From NCBI GenBank assembly GCA_002082585.1, contig CP020563.1, positions 5,946,001 through 6,010,000 of the forward strand: a stretch of DNA of 64,000 nt. The letters are read 5' to 3'. Positions 28,674-38,103 of the stretch are shown one piece after another. Every line of letters starts with the position of its first letter. The stretch's first letter is position 1. Under the pieces are notes generated by a model. That model ran no database searches. It was not told the origin of the DNA and saw only the letters and a list, made by a program, of their open reading frames with translations. Both the position numbers and the translations under genes were made by a program. Origin of the DNA: Kitasatospora albolonga (GTDB lineage Bacteria > Actinomycetota > Actinomycetes > Streptomycetales > Streptomycetaceae).

Positions 28674-30779
28674 TTGACCACGGACATGTCACGGCGGCGG
28701 CTCTTCGCCCTCGGCGGGGGCGCGCTCGGCGCCGCTGCGGCCGGATCGTTCCTGCCGCCGTCGCTCCAGGCAGCCATCGCCGCGCAGCCCGCCCACGCGG
28801 CGGGGTCCGGCGGGCTCGGGGCCATCAAGCACGTGGTGATCCTCATGCAGGAGAACCGTTCCTTCGACCACTACTTCGGCACCCTGCGCGGCGTACGCGG
28901 CTTCGGCGACCGCAATGCCATCGAGCTGCCCACCGGGGGCACCGTCTTCGAGCAGCCCGGCGCGTCCGGCGCCGCTGTGCTGCCCTTCCCGGTGCGCGGC
29001 GCGGCCGAGGAGCAGAAGAAGGACCTCCAGTACATCGGCGCCCTCGACCACTCCTGGAACGGCGGCGCGAAAGCCTGGGGCGGCGGCTGGATGAACGGCT
29101 GGATCAGCGCCAAGACCGCGGCGACGATGGCGTACTACGACCGCCGTGACATCCCGCTCCACTACGAGCTGGCCGACACGTTCACCGTCTGCGACGCGTA
29201 CCACTCCTCGATCCACACCTCCACCAGCCCCAACCGCAACCACCTCTGGAGCGGGAGGACCGGCTTCGAGGCGAACGGGAAACGGGCCGTCGGCAACGAC
29301 GCGTACAACGAGGGCAGCCATCCCGGCTACGACTGGTCCACCTACGCCGAGCGGCTGGAGCAGGCGGGGCGGAGCTGGCGGACGTACACGGAGTGGGAGA
29401 ACTTCACCGACAACCAGATCGAGTTCTACGCCACCTTCAAGGCCATCGCCCGCAAGGCCCTGGCCAGGACCGGCGGCCACACCTACATGGAAGCCTTCTA
29501 CGCCAAGGTGCGCGGCGCGTCCGAGGCCGAGCGCGCCAGGCTGCTCGGGCTGCTGGAGGAGGGCGTCGCCACGCTCACCCGGCACGAGCGGAGCCTGTTC
29601 GAGCGGGGGCTGCGCCGGGTCCCGACCGGGACCCTCGCCGACGCGTTCGCCAGGGACGTGGCCGCCGGGACGCTGCCCGAGGTCTCCTACCTGGTGCCCT
29701 CGGCGATCGACTCCGAGCACCCGAGCACCTCCTCGCCCGTGCACAGCGCCACCATCGTCTACAAGATCCTGGACGCGCTGGGGAAGCATCCGGACGTCTG
29801 GCGGCACACCGCCGTACTGATCAACTACGACGAGAACGACGGCTTCTTCGACCATGTCCCGCCGCCCGTCGCCCCGCCCGAGGTGACCGACGAGCAGTGG
29901 GAGGGCCGCCCGACCGGCCTCGGCATCCGAGTGCCGCTGCTCGTCGTCTCGCCGTGGACCGTCGGCGGGTACGTCTGCTCCGAGGTCTTCGACCACACCT
30001 CGGTCATCCGCTTCCTGGAGCGCTGGACCGGGGTGAAGGAGCCCAACATCAGCGACTGGCGCCGGCGCGTGACCGGCGACCTCACCTCCGCCTTCGACTT
30101 CACCCGGACCCGGCGGCAGCCCGCCGTCCAGGCGCCCGGGGAGATCCCGCCGTTCGGCGGACGCTGGCAGCCCAGGCCCCCCGCCGACCAGCGCCTCCCC
30201 GTCCAGGAGCCCGGCGTACGCCCGGCGCGCCCGCTGCCGTATCAGCCGGACGCGCAGGTCAGGCGGGTGGGCGGCGCACTGCGAGTGGAGCTGGGGAACA
30301 CCGGCCGGTCCTCGGCGCACTTCACGCTCTACCCGTACGCCGGTGAGTTCGCCGCCCCGCTCCACCAGGACGTCCGGGGCGCCGGGCACTGGACCGTACC
30401 GCTGACCGGGGACACGTACCGCTTCACCGTCACCGGGCCGAACGGCTTCCGGCGCGAGTTCGCCGGACCGGCCGCCGGGAGCGCCGAGGTCACCACCCGG
30501 ACCGACGCCCGCGACCGCGACCTCCACCTCACCCTGCGCAACACCGGCCGCCGCCCCCTGACCTTCCTCGTCCGGCCGCTCGGCTACGCCGACGAGGACG
30601 ACCTGCGCGACTGGACCCGCCGCGTCACCGTCAAGCCGGGCCGCCACCGTACGGTCGTGCACTCGGCGGCCGACGCCCACGGCTGGTACGACCTCGCCGT
30701 CACGGCCGACGGGGAGGACGGCTTCCGGCGGCGGCTCATGGGGCACATCGAGAACGGCCGGGCGAGCGTCTCCGGCTGA
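28674..30779 (+). CDS. Tat-exported phosphocholine-type phospholipase C
   Basis: 701 residues from TTG, chosen because GGGAGG lies six bases before it; an ATG four codons later is further from the site. SRRRLFALGGGALGAAAAGS is a twin-arginine signal. The catalytic domain begins IKHVVILMQENRSFDHYFGTLRGVRGF, with metal ligands Glu and Asn in QENRSFDHYFG, and has ALDHSWNGGAKAW, SPNRNHLWSG, and INYDENDGFFDHVPPP. Two C-terminal beta domains (DUF756 type, about residues 500-690) follow. It should hydrolyse phosphatidylcholine or sphingomyelin outside the cell, which suits phosphate scavenging. Confidence 0.93.
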   Translation: MTTDMSRRRLFALGGGALGAAAAGSFLPPSLQAAIAAQPAHAAGSGGLGAIKHVVILMQENRSFDHYFGTLRGVRGFGDRNAIELPTGGTVFEQPGASGAAVLPFPVRGAAEEQKKDLQYIGALDHSWNGGAKAWGGGWMNGWISAKTAATMAYYDRRDIPLHYELADTFTVCDAYHSSIHTSTSPNRNHLWSGRTGFEANGKRAVGNDAYNEGSHPGYDWSTYAERLEQAGRSWRTYTEWENFTDNQIEFYATFKAIARKALARTGGHTYMEAFYAKVRGASEAERARLLGLLEEGVATLTRHERSLFERGLRRVPTGTLADAFARDVAAGTLPEVSYLVPSAIDSEHPSTSSPVHSATIVYKILDALGKHPDVWRHTAVLINYDENDGFFDHVPPPVAPPEVTDEQWEGRPTGLGIRVPLLVVSPWTVGGYVCSEVFDHTSVIRFLERWTGVKEPNISDWRRRVTGDLTSAFDFTRTRRQPAVQAPGEIPPFGGRWQPRPPADQRLPVQEPGVRPARPLPYQPDAQVRRVGGALRVELGNTGRSSAHFTLYPYAGEFAAPLHQDVRGAGHWTVPLTGDTYRFTVTGPNGFRREFAGPAAGSAEVTTRTDARDRDLHLTLRNTGRRPLTFLVRPLGYADEDDLRDWTRRVTVKPGRHRTVVHSAADAHGWYDLAVTADGEDGFRRRLMGHIENGRASVSG

Positions 30780-30793
30780 GTCCTATCGAGGAT

Positions 30794-30829
30794 GGCCTGA
30801 TCTGCACCATGTAGGGAGCAGATCAGGCC
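30794..30829 (+). terminator. Terminator hairpin after the phospholipase gene
   Basis: Perfect 12-bp stem GGCCTGATCTGC (30794-30805) / GCAGATCAGGCC (30818-30829) with a 12-nt loop, 14 bases after the stop codon. Confidence 0.8.
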
Positions 30830-30909
30830 CTGTGAGCATGGCCACGAAAGGGACAAAGGATCACTTTCTGCTGAGAGAGTGGCGGTCTCAGGTCATGCGA
30901 CGTTTGCGG

Positions 30910-30927
30910 GCAGATCACGTTATCTGC
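30910..30927. promoter_or_regulatory. Dyad operator candidate before the MMPL transporter gene
   Basis: GCAGAT-CACGTT-ATCTGC, a perfect 6-bp dyad with GCGGG flanking on both sides in direct orientation. It is 36 bp before the TTG start and may bind a repressor; no regulator gene lies next to it. Confidence 0.5.
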
Positions 30928-30963
30928 GGGTAAAGGTCCACGAACCCGCAGGGAGCTCGTCCG

Positions 30964-33234
30964 TTGGCTGCCATCGCCCGCTGGTGCGTCAAGCACCGTC
31001 TTCTCGCCATCCTCATCTGGCTCGCCGCCCTCGGCGGTACGGCCGCCGCGGCGGGGTTCGCGGGCTCCGCGTACTCCAACGACTACGAGGTGCCCGGCAC
31101 CGAGTCCGGCCGGGCCACCGAGCTGCTCTCGCGCGGCTTCTCCGACCTCGGCGGCGACACCGACACCGTCGTCTGGCACACCACCGGCTCCACGGTCCGG
31201 GCCGCCGACGTCGAACAGACGATGACCCGCACCCTCCACGCGATCGATGCCCTCCCCGGCGTCGGCGCGGTCACCGGCCCGTACGGCGCCGAAGGGGCCG
31301 CGCAGATCAGCGAGGACGGCCGCACCGCCTACGCCACGGTCACCTTCGACCGCCCCGCCGACGAGATCCCCGTCTCCCAGGCGCAGGCCCTCGTGGACAC
31401 CGCGAAGGAAGCCGAGAGCGACGGGCTCCAGGTCGAGCTGGGCGGCACCGCCATCGCCCTCACCGAGGCCCCCTCCGCCCATATCGCCGAAGTGGTCGGC
31501 GTCGCCGTCGCGGCCGTGGTCCTCTTCCTGGCCTTCGGCTCGCTCGCCGCCAGCCTGCTGCCGATCGCCACCGCCCTGGTCTCCGTGGGCACCGCCTACG
31601 CAGGCATCGTCCTGCTCGGCCATGTGATGACCGTGGCGGACTTCGCCCCGATGCTCGGCATGCTCATCGGGCTCGGCGTCGGCATCGACTACGCCCTCTT
31701 CATCGTCACCCGGCACCGCAGAGGGCTCCGGCGCGGCATGGCGGTCGACGAAGCGGCCCGGAACGCCGTCACCACCACCGGCCGCGCGGTCGTCTTCGCC
31801 GGGGCCACCGTCTGTATCGCCCTGCTCGGCATGCTGATCCTGCGGCTCAGCTTCCTCAATGGCGTCGCCATCGCCGCCTCGCTCACCGTCGTCCTGACCG
31901 TGGCCGCCTCCGTCACCCTGCTGCCCGCCCTGCTCTCCCTCATCGGGATGCGCGCCCTCAGCCGCCGTGAACGCCGCCGGCTCGCCGAGCACGGACCGCA
32001 GCCCGAGCTCCCCACCGGCTTCGCCGCCCGCTGGTCCGCCTTCGTCGAGCGCCACCCCAAGCTGCTCGGCGGGATCGCGACCGTCGTCATGGTCGTCCTC
32101 GCCCTGCCCGCCCTCGGCCTCCACCTCGGCACCTCCGACCAGGGCAACAACCCGGCCACCGCCACCACCCGGCAGGCGTACGACCTGATCGCGGACGGCT
32201 TCGGGCCCGGCGTCAACGGCCCCCTCACCATCGCCGCCCAGCTCGACGGGGCGGACGACCGGCTCGCCCTGGACGCGCTGCCCGAGAAGCTCCGTACGAC
32301 CGAGGGCGTCGCCTCGGTCAGCCCCGTCACGTACAACGGCGGCGGCGACACCGCCTTCCTCACCGTCGTCCCCGACTCCGCGCCCCAGTCGCAGGAGACC
32401 AGCGAGCTGGTCGACCGCATCCGGGACGACGTGCTGCCACCGGTCCAGGAGACGACCTCGCTGGAGGCGTACGTCGGCGGAGTGACCGCGAGCTACGACG
32501 ACTTCGCCGAGATCATCGTCGGCAAGCTGCCCCTCTTCGTCGGGGTCGTCATCGGCCTCGGCTGCCTCCTCCTGCTCCTCGCCTTCCGCTCCATCGGCAT
32601 CCCCGTCAAGGCCGCGATCATGAACGTGGCCGCCGTCGCCTCCTCCTTCGGCGTCGTCGTCGCCGTCTTCCAGTGGGGCTGGGGGAGCGAGCTGCTCGGC
32701 CTCGGCAGCGCCGGGCCCATCGAACCCTTCCTCCCCGTGATCATGGTCTCGGTCCTCTTCGGGCTCTCCATGGACTATCAGGTCTTCCTGGTCGGCCGGA
32801 TGTACGAGGAGTGGCTGGAGACCGGCGACAACCGGCGCGCGGTCCGGGTCGGCCTCGCCGAGACCAGCCGGGTGATCAACTCCGCCGCCGTGATCATGAT
32901 CTCCGTCTTCCTCGCCTTCGTGCTCAGCGGGGACCGGGTGATCGCCATGTTCGGCATCGCGCTCGCCACCGCCGTCGCCCTGGACGCCTTCGTCCTGCGC
33001 ACCCTCCTGGTCCCCGCACTCATGCACATGCTCGGCGGCGCCAACTGGTGGCTGCCGGGCTGGCTGGACCGCCGGCTGCCCCGGATCAGCATCGAGCCGC
33101 CGGACTCCGAGGTGGACCATGCGATGATCCCGGGGGCGCGCGTCACGGAAGAGGGCATCGGGGAAGAGGCCGTCGGGGAAGAGGGCGTCGCGTCGGCAAA
33201 GGAGGAGCACGATGTTCGCCCTGTCCCTCGGTGA
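30964..33234 (+). CDS. MMPL-family (RND superfamily) membrane transporter
   Basis: 756 residues from TTG, with AGGGAG about eight bases before it. MAAIARWCVKHRLLAILIWLAALGG is the first span. Two halves each have a large extracytoplasmic loop followed by five spans. GLGVGIDYALFIVTRHRRGLRRG in the first half and FGLSMDYQVFLVGRMYEEW in the second carry the Asp-Tyr pair typical of MMPL proton relays. Such proteins export lipids or hydrophobic compounds. The start of the GNAT gene overlaps its last 23 bases, so the two are co-translated. The C-terminal 50 residues are repetitive (EEGIGEEAVGEEGVA). Confidence 0.92.
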   Translation: MAAIARWCVKHRLLAILIWLAALGGTAAAAGFAGSAYSNDYEVPGTESGRATELLSRGFSDLGGDTDTVVWHTTGSTVRAADVEQTMTRTLHAIDALPGVGAVTGPYGAEGAAQISEDGRTAYATVTFDRPADEIPVSQAQALVDTAKEAESDGLQVELGGTAIALTEAPSAHIAEVVGVAVAAVVLFLAFGSLAASLLPIATALVSVGTAYAGIVLLGHVMTVADFAPMLGMLIGLGVGIDYALFIVTRHRRGLRRGMAVDEAARNAVTTTGRAVVFAGATVCIALLGMLILRLSFLNGVAIAASLTVVLTVAASVTLLPALLSLIGMRALSRRERRRLAEHGPQPELPTGFAARWSAFVERHPKLLGGIATVVMVVLALPALGLHLGTSDQGNNPATATTRQAYDLIADGFGPGVNGPLTIAAQLDGADDRLALDALPEKLRTTEGVASVSPVTYNGGGDTAFLTVVPDSAPQSQETSELVDRIRDDVLPPVQETTSLEAYVGGVTASYDDFAEIIVGKLPLFVGVVIGLGCLLLLLAFRSIGIPVKAAIMNVAAVASSFGVVVAVFQWGWGSELLGLGSAGPIEPFLPVIMVSVLFGLSMDYQVFLVGRMYEEWLETGDNRRAVRVGLAETSRVINSAAVIMISVFLAFVLSGDRVIAMFGIALATAVALDAFVLRTLLVPALMHMLGGANWWLPGWLDRRLPRISIEPPDSEVDHAMIPGARVTEEGIGEEAVGEEGVASAKEEHDVRPVPR

Positions 33235-33781
33235 CGACCTGAGCGAGCACCGGGCGGAGCTGCGCCCGCTGGAGATCTGGCACGCCGAGGAGTTCCTCGC
33301 CCACATGGACCGGGCCCGCGACCTGGTGGACCCGTGGGTTCCGTTCGCCTCCTACGCCACCGACCTGGACTCGGCCCGCGCCCTGCTCCAGCGGTACGCG
33401 GAGAAGCAGGCGACGGACACCGGACGCCTCTGCGGCATCTGGCTGGAGGGCACCCTCGTCGGCGGTGTCCTGTTCCAGACCTTCGACGCGCGGTCGGGCA
33501 ACTGTGAGCTCGGCGTCTGGCTGGAGCCCGCCGCCCAGGGCCGGGGCCTGATCACCCGCGCCGCCGAGCGCCTGATCGACTGGGCGGTGTACGAGCGCGG
33601 GATGCACCGCGTCGAGTGGGACGCCTCCGCCGCCAACACCCGCTCGATCGCGGTCGCCCAGCGGCTGGGCATGACCCGGGACGGGGTGATCCGCCAGAAC
33701 TACCTCTACCAGGGCGTCCGCCACGACTCGGAGATCTGGTCCGTCCTCGCCCCGGAGTGGCGGGCCCGCACCGGCCGCTGA
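33212..33781 (+). CDS. GNAT N-acetyltransferase (RimJ/RimL-like)
   Basis: 189 residues; AAGGAGGAGC lies just before the ATG. The Acetyltransf_3 pattern is clear: LRPLEIWHAEEFLAHMDRARDLVDPWVPF, then LCGIWLEGTLVGGVLFQTFDARSGNCELGVWLEPAAQGRGLITRA (acetyl-CoA loop QGRGLI), and HRVEWDASAANTRSIAVAQRLGM. It probably acetylates a protein N-terminus or a small amine. It overlaps the end of the MMPL gene by 23 bp, so the two may serve a common substrate, for example acetylation coupled to export, but nothing proves that. Confidence 0.9.
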   Translation: MFALSLGDDLSEHRAELRPLEIWHAEEFLAHMDRARDLVDPWVPFASYATDLDSARALLQRYAEKQATDTGRLCGIWLEGTLVGGVLFQTFDARSGNCELGVWLEPAAQGRGLITRAAERLIDWAVYERGMHRVEWDASAANTRSIAVAQRLGMTRDGVIRQNYLYQGVRHDSEIWSVLAPEWRARTGR

Positions 33782-33830
33782 CCCCCGGGCACTCACCACG
33801 CGCGTTAAGAGGGCTCTCATCCGGGGCCCC

Positions 33831-33836
33831 TAGCGT
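33831..33836 (+). promoter_or_regulatory. -10 box TAGCGT placed for a leaderless transcript
   Basis: TAGCGT ends seven bases before the ATG at 33844; the spacer GCGGCAC has no ribosome site. A TTAAGA box lies 20 bp further upstream (33805-33810), rather far for a normal -35. Confidence 0.45.
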
Positions 33837-33843
33837 GCGGCAC

Positions 33844-34458
33844 ATGAACACCAACCCCTCCAAGACGCCCACGCCCGCCGCCGACCCCGAGGCCGACAAC
33901 CCCGCCGACGCCGTTACGGAGGACACCACCGGTACGCCGTCGGAGGCCGCGCCCGCAGCCGCCGCCCCCGAGGACCACGTACCGGAGGACGACGGGACCG
34001 AGGACGCCGAGCACGACGACCTGGAGCCCGGCCCCTTCACCGAGGCCCGCCACGGCGTCGGCGCGGGCGCGGCGGCCGTCGTCTCCACCGCCCTCGGCGT
34101 CGTCGCCCTCACCGGCGCCTGGTCCGGCCGGGTCGCCGCCGAGCGCGAGACCCTGATCGGCCAGCTCCAGACCTCCGGCGGCTCCAGCGCGGCCCAGCAG
34201 ATCTCCGCGATCTACGGGGACGCCTGGCACGCCACCGCCCTGGTCAACGGGGTCTTCGCCGCACTGGCTCTGCTCGTCGGCGCCCTCGTCCTGGTCCGCC
34301 CCGCCTTCGGCACCCCCGCCACGAGGCCGCGGCCCGCCTGGGTCCGGGCCGTCGCGCTGGCCGGTACCGCCCTCGGCACCCTCGGTGTGCTGATCTCCGT
34401 GGGCATGTACTTCGACCTGTTCCTCGCCCTGCCCGTCGCGGGCGCACCCGCAGGCTGA
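33844..34458 (+). CDS. Membrane protein with acidic N-terminal region, unknown function
   Basis: 204 residues. Residues 1-65 are rich in Pro, Ala, Asp and Glu with no hydrophobic segment and should be disordered and cytoplasmic. Three hydrophobic spans follow: GAGAAAVVSTALGVVALTGAW, ALVNGVFAALALLVGALVLV and AVALAGTALGTLGVLISVGMYF. The loop between the first two contains ERETLIGQLQTSGGSSAAQQISAIYGDAW. No family is recognised. It stands alone after the GNAT gene with what looks like its own promoter. Confidence 0.75.
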   Translation: MNTNPSKTPTPAADPEADNPADAVTEDTTGTPSEAAPAAAAPEDHVPEDDGTEDAEHDDLEPGPFTEARHGVGAGAAAVVSTALGVVALTGAWSGRVAAERETLIGQLQTSGGSSAAQQISAIYGDAWHATALVNGVFAALALLVGALVLVRPAFGTPATRPRPAWVRAVALAGTALGTLGVLISVGMYFDLFLALPVAGAPAG

Positions 34459-34690
34459 CGCGCCCCCTTGCACCGCCCTACGCCGTCCTACGTCCCCGAG
34501 GCGCCCCCAGGCAGGGCGAGTAAGGCATACGGCACCCGCGCCTAAGGCCCCCGGCCCCGTACAGATGTGGCACTCGCCCGATGCGGCGGCACCCCCTGGC
34601 CCACGAGAGTGGAGGCACAGCGGAGACAGCGCCCCGGCCGACCGGCCGACCGGCCTCCCCGCCGCTGTGACCGTCACCAGGGAGCACCGT

Positions 34691-34885
34691 ATGTACGAGT
34701 ACGAGCTGTACCGGAACACCTCCGCCGAGCTCATCCGCCGGGCCGACGCCGAGCGCGAGGCCCGCCGGGCCGGGCTCGCCCGCCGGGCCGCCCGCCGCCG
34801 TTCCGGGCGCCAGGACCCAGAAGGGCGGGTGAGCGGCGGCCGGGGCGGGCCCGCCCGCTTCCTCCGCCTCGTCCGCCCCGCCTGA
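34691..34885 (+). CDS. Small basic protein of unknown function
   Basis: 64 residues; AGGGAGC precedes the ATG. MYEYELYRNTSAELIRRADAER is followed by an Arg/Ala-rich helix (EARRAGLARRAARRRSGRQ) and a glycine-rich basic end. The composition suggests nucleic-acid or membrane binding, but no domain is recognised. Similar MYEYELY...ELIRRADAER proteins occur next to LuxR regulators in other streptomycetes, to my recollection. The next possible start (34888) is three bases past its stop. Confidence 0.7.
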   Translation: MYEYELYRNTSAELIRRADAEREARRAGLARRAARRRSGRQDPEGRVSGGRGGPARFLRLVRPA

Positions 34886-34974
34886 CGGTGGCGGCCGACA
34901 TCACCACCGCCCCGGCCACCCCTTCGGCCGGGGCGGTCCCGGTGGCCCCGGGGGTCCCGGGAGGCTCTGAGACC

Positions 34975-37900
34975 ATGATCACCACGGCGGAAACCGGTGC
35001 CGCCCGGGCGGGCCGGTATGCGATGCTCCAGACCGTGGAGACCAGGTCAGTGAGCCCCCGCTTCGTCGGACGCGCCGAAGAGCTCGGCGTCCTCACCGAA
35101 ACGCTCGCCCGTGCCGCCGCGGGAGAACCGCAGGCGCTGCTGATCGGCGGTGAGGCGGGCGTCGGCAAGACCCGTCTGGTGGAGGAGTTCCTCGGCCGGG
35201 CGGCCCGGCGCGATGCCGTGGGGGCCGTCGGCGGCTGTGTGGAGATCGGCGCCGAAGGGCTCCCGTACGCTCCCTTCCCCGCCGCCCTGCGCGCCCTGCG
35301 CACCACCCTCCCCGAGGAGATGGCCGCCGCCTGCGCCGGACAGGAGGGCCAGTTGGCCCGGCTCCTGCCCGAGCTGGGGGAGGCGCACCGGGACGAGACC
35401 GACGAGCACAGCACCACCCGCCTCTTCGAGCTCACCGTCCGGCTGCTGGAGCGGGTCTCCGCGGACCGCCCGGTCGTCCTCGTCCTGGAGGACCTGCACT
35501 GGGCGGACGCCTCCACCCGGCACCTCCTCTCCTACCTCTTCCGCACCCTGCGCAGCGGCCGCCTCCTGGTCATCGGCACCTACCGCTCCGACGACATCCA
35601 CCGCCGCCACCCCCTGCGCCCGCTCCTCGCCGAGCTGGACCGGCTGCGCACCGTCACCCGTATCGAACTCGGCCGGTTCAGCCACGCCGAGGTCCGCCGC
35701 CAGCTCACCTCCATCCTCGCCATGGAGCCCGGGACCGTCGTGGTCGACGAGATCTTCGACCGCTCCGACGGCAACGCCTTCTTCGTCGAGGAGCTGGCCT
35801 GCTGCCTGGGGGACACCGGTGGCAGCTCCTGCCTCCCCGAGTCCCTGCGCGATCTCCTGCTCGTCCGGGTCGAGGCGCTTCCCGAGCACGCCCAGCGGGT
35901 CACCCGGGTCGTCGCCGAGGGCGGCTCCCACGTCGAGCACGAACTGCTGGCCGCCGTCGCCGGGCTCGGCGAGGACGACCTCGACGAGGCGCTGCGCGCG
36001 GCCGTCGACGCCCACCTGCTGCGGCCCGCCCCCGACAGCGACGGCTACCGCTTCCGGCACTCCCTGGTCCGCGAGGCCGTCAGCGACGACCTGCTCCCGG
36101 GCGAGCGCACCCGCGTCAACCGCCGGTACGCCGAAGCCCTGGAGGCCGACCCCTCCCTGGTCCGGGACGACGAGCGCGCCACCCGCCTCGCCAGCTACTG
36201 GTACGCCGCCCACGACCCGGCCAAGGCGCTGCCCGCCGTGCTGCACGCCTCCGTGGAGGCCCGGCTCCGCTACGCCTACTCCGAGCAACTGCGGCTCCTG
36301 GAAAGGGCGATGGAGCTGTGGGACGACGTGCCCGATGCGGTACGCGACACCCTGCGCCCCTTCGACTTCGCGGAGGTCTACCCGGCCTCGGGCGCCGACC
36401 CGGCGAACACCCCGCTGCGCCTTCTGGACGTGCTGGCCGAGGCCACCGTCGCCGCCCGCTTCAGCGGGGACCTCCAACGCTCCCTGGCCATCTCCAGGAA
36501 GGCCCTGCGGACCCTGGAGGCCGAGGGCGACCCGCTGCGCGCCGCCTGGTTCTGGGTCCAGCGCTCGCGGCTCATGCAGGGGCTCGACCGGGGCGACGGA
36601 TGGGAGGAGCTGGCCACCGCGCAGGAGCTGGTGCGCGGACTGCCGCCGTCCGCCGTGCACGCCGACGTCCTCACCCAGGTGGCGGGCTGGCGGGCGCTGC
36701 ACGAGCCGGGCCCGCAGGCGCTCGCCGACAGCGACCGGGCGGTGGAGTACGCCCGGCTGGTCGGTGACGAGTACATCGAGCTGAACGCCCGCCTCACCCG
36801 GGGCTGGCTCGTCGCCGACGCGGGCGGCGTCGAGGACGGGCTCGCGGAGATGTACGCGGTCCGGGACCGCGCCGACGAACTCGAAGTCATCCACCTCGCC
36901 TGCCGGGCGAGCATCAACCTGCCCTCCTCCCTCGAAGCGATGGGCCGCTCACTGGAGGCGGTGGCCGCCGCCGACCACGGCATCGAGCTCTGCCACACCC
37001 ACGGCCTGGCCGACCCCGGCGCCTGGGTGTACTCCAACCAGGCCCAGTCCTACTTCTCGCTCGGCCTCTGGGAGCAGAGCGAGGCCGCCGTGGCCTGCGC
37101 GGAGCGGCTGGCCCTCGCGCCCAAGACCCGGGCCCTGGCCGCGGTGCACCGCGCCGAACTGGCCGTGGCCCGCGGGGAGCAGGCCGAGGCGGAGGAGCAA
37201 CTCGCGATCGCCCTCAGGAACTTCGGGCTGCGCGACCCGCAGCCCCAGCACCAGATCACCCCCGTCCGGCACGCCATGCTGCTGGCGGCGGCCCGGGGCC
37301 GGACCGCCGAGGCGCGGCAGGCGTTCGAGGAGCTGGCCCGCCGCGGTTTCCCGCCCGGCACCCAGCGGTACGCGCTGCCGCTGCTCCAGGCCGCCGCCGC
37401 GATCGAGGCCGACGCGCGCGGGCTGCCCGCCACCGAGCCGGGGCGGCCCGCGATGCTGGCCCTGATCCGGCGGCACGCCAAGGGGCTGCCACTGCTCGTC
37501 CCCGTCTGGGCCGCCCACGGACTGGCGATCGACGCCGAACTGGCCCGCGCGGAGGGCGTCGACACCCCGGACCACTGGGCGCGCGCGGCGGCCGCCTTCG
37601 CCCCGCTGTCCCGCCCGTACGAACTGGCGCGGATGCGTCTCCGCTGGGCCGAGTCCCTGCTCGTCGCGCCGGGGGACCGGTCTGCCGCGACGGCCCTGCT
37701 GCGCGAGGCCCATACGGCGGCCGTCCGGCTCGGCGCCCGCCCCCTGGCCGAGGCGGCCGAACAGCTGGCGGCGCGGGCCCGGATCGGCCTGGCGGCGGCC
37801 GGTCCCGGTGAGGAGATCCACCCGGCGGTCCTGGTCGCCCCCGCCGGGCCCCCGTCCCGCCCGGCGGAGGAGACGGAGCCCGCGATCGCCGCCGCCGAGT

Positions 37901-38103
37901 CCTTCGGGCTGACCCCGCGCGAACAGGAGGTGCACCGGCTGGTCGCCGCCGGGCACACCAACCGGAGGATCGCCGAGGAGCTGTTCATCGCACCGAAGAC
38001 CGCGAGCGTGCACGTCTCCAACATCCTGGCCAAGCTCGGGGTCGCCACCCGGGGCGAGGCGGCGGCCCTCGCCCACCGCCTGCGCCTCTACCCGTCCCCG
38101 TAA
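34975..38103 (+). CDS. LAL-type LuxR-family transcriptional activator with AAA ATPase domain
   Basis: 1042 residues from an ATG about ten bases after GGGAGG; a GTG at 34888 is an alternative. The ATPase domain begins PRFVGRAEELGVLTETL with Walker A GGEAGVGKT at about 58-66 and Walker B VVLVLEDLHWAD at about 170. A long helical TPR-like middle part follows (residues about 400-900). The C-terminal LuxR helix-turn-helix is LTPREQEVHRLVAAGHTNRRIAEELFIAPKTASVHVSNILAKLGV. LAL proteins are about 900-1100 residues and activate pathway genes, often on binding an effector. The target is not evident. No TTA codon was noticed in it. Confidence 0.92.
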   Translation: MITTAETGAARAGRYAMLQTVETRSVSPRFVGRAEELGVLTETLARAAAGEPQALLIGGEAGVGKTRLVEEFLGRAARRDAVGAVGGCVEIGAEGLPYAPFPAALRALRTTLPEEMAAACAGQEGQLARLLPELGEAHRDETDEHSTTRLFELTVRLLERVSADRPVVLVLEDLHWADASTRHLLSYLFRTLRSGRLLVIGTYRSDDIHRRHPLRPLLAELDRLRTVTRIELGRFSHAEVRRQLTSILAMEPGTVVVDEIFDRSDGNAFFVEELACCLGDTGGSSCLPESLRDLLLVRVEALPEHAQRVTRVVAEGGSHVEHELLAAVAGLGEDDLDEALRAAVDAHLLRPAPDSDGYRFRHSLVREAVSDDLLPGERTRVNRRYAEALEADPSLVRDDERATRLASYWYAAHDPAKALPAVLHASVEARLRYAYSEQLRLLERAMELWDDVPDAVRDTLRPFDFAEVYPASGADPANTPLRLLDVLAEATVAARFSGDLQRSLAISRKALRTLEAEGDPLRAAWFWVQRSRLMQGLDRGDGWEELATAQELVRGLPPSAVHADVLTQVAGWRALHEPGPQALADSDRAVEYARLVGDEYIELNARLTRGWLVADAGGVEDGLAEMYAVRDRADELEVIHLACRASINLPSSLEAMGRSLEAVAAADHGIELCHTHGLADPGAWVYSNQAQSYFSLGLWEQSEAAVACAERLALAPKTRALAAVHRAELAVARGEQAEAEEQLAIALRNFGLRDPQPQHQITPVRHAMLLAAARGRTAEARQAFEELARRGFPPGTQRYALPLLQAAAAIEADARGLPATEPGRPAMLALIRRHAKGLPLLVPVWAAHGLAIDAELARAEGVDTPDHWARAAAAFAPLSRPYELARMRLRWAESLLVAPGDRSAATALLREAHTAAVRLGARPLAEAAEQLAARARIGLAAAGPGEEIHPAVLVAPAGPPSRPAEETEPAIAAAESFGLTPREQEVHRLVAAGHTNRRIAEELFIAPKTASVHVSNILAKLGVATRGEAAALAHRLRLYPSP

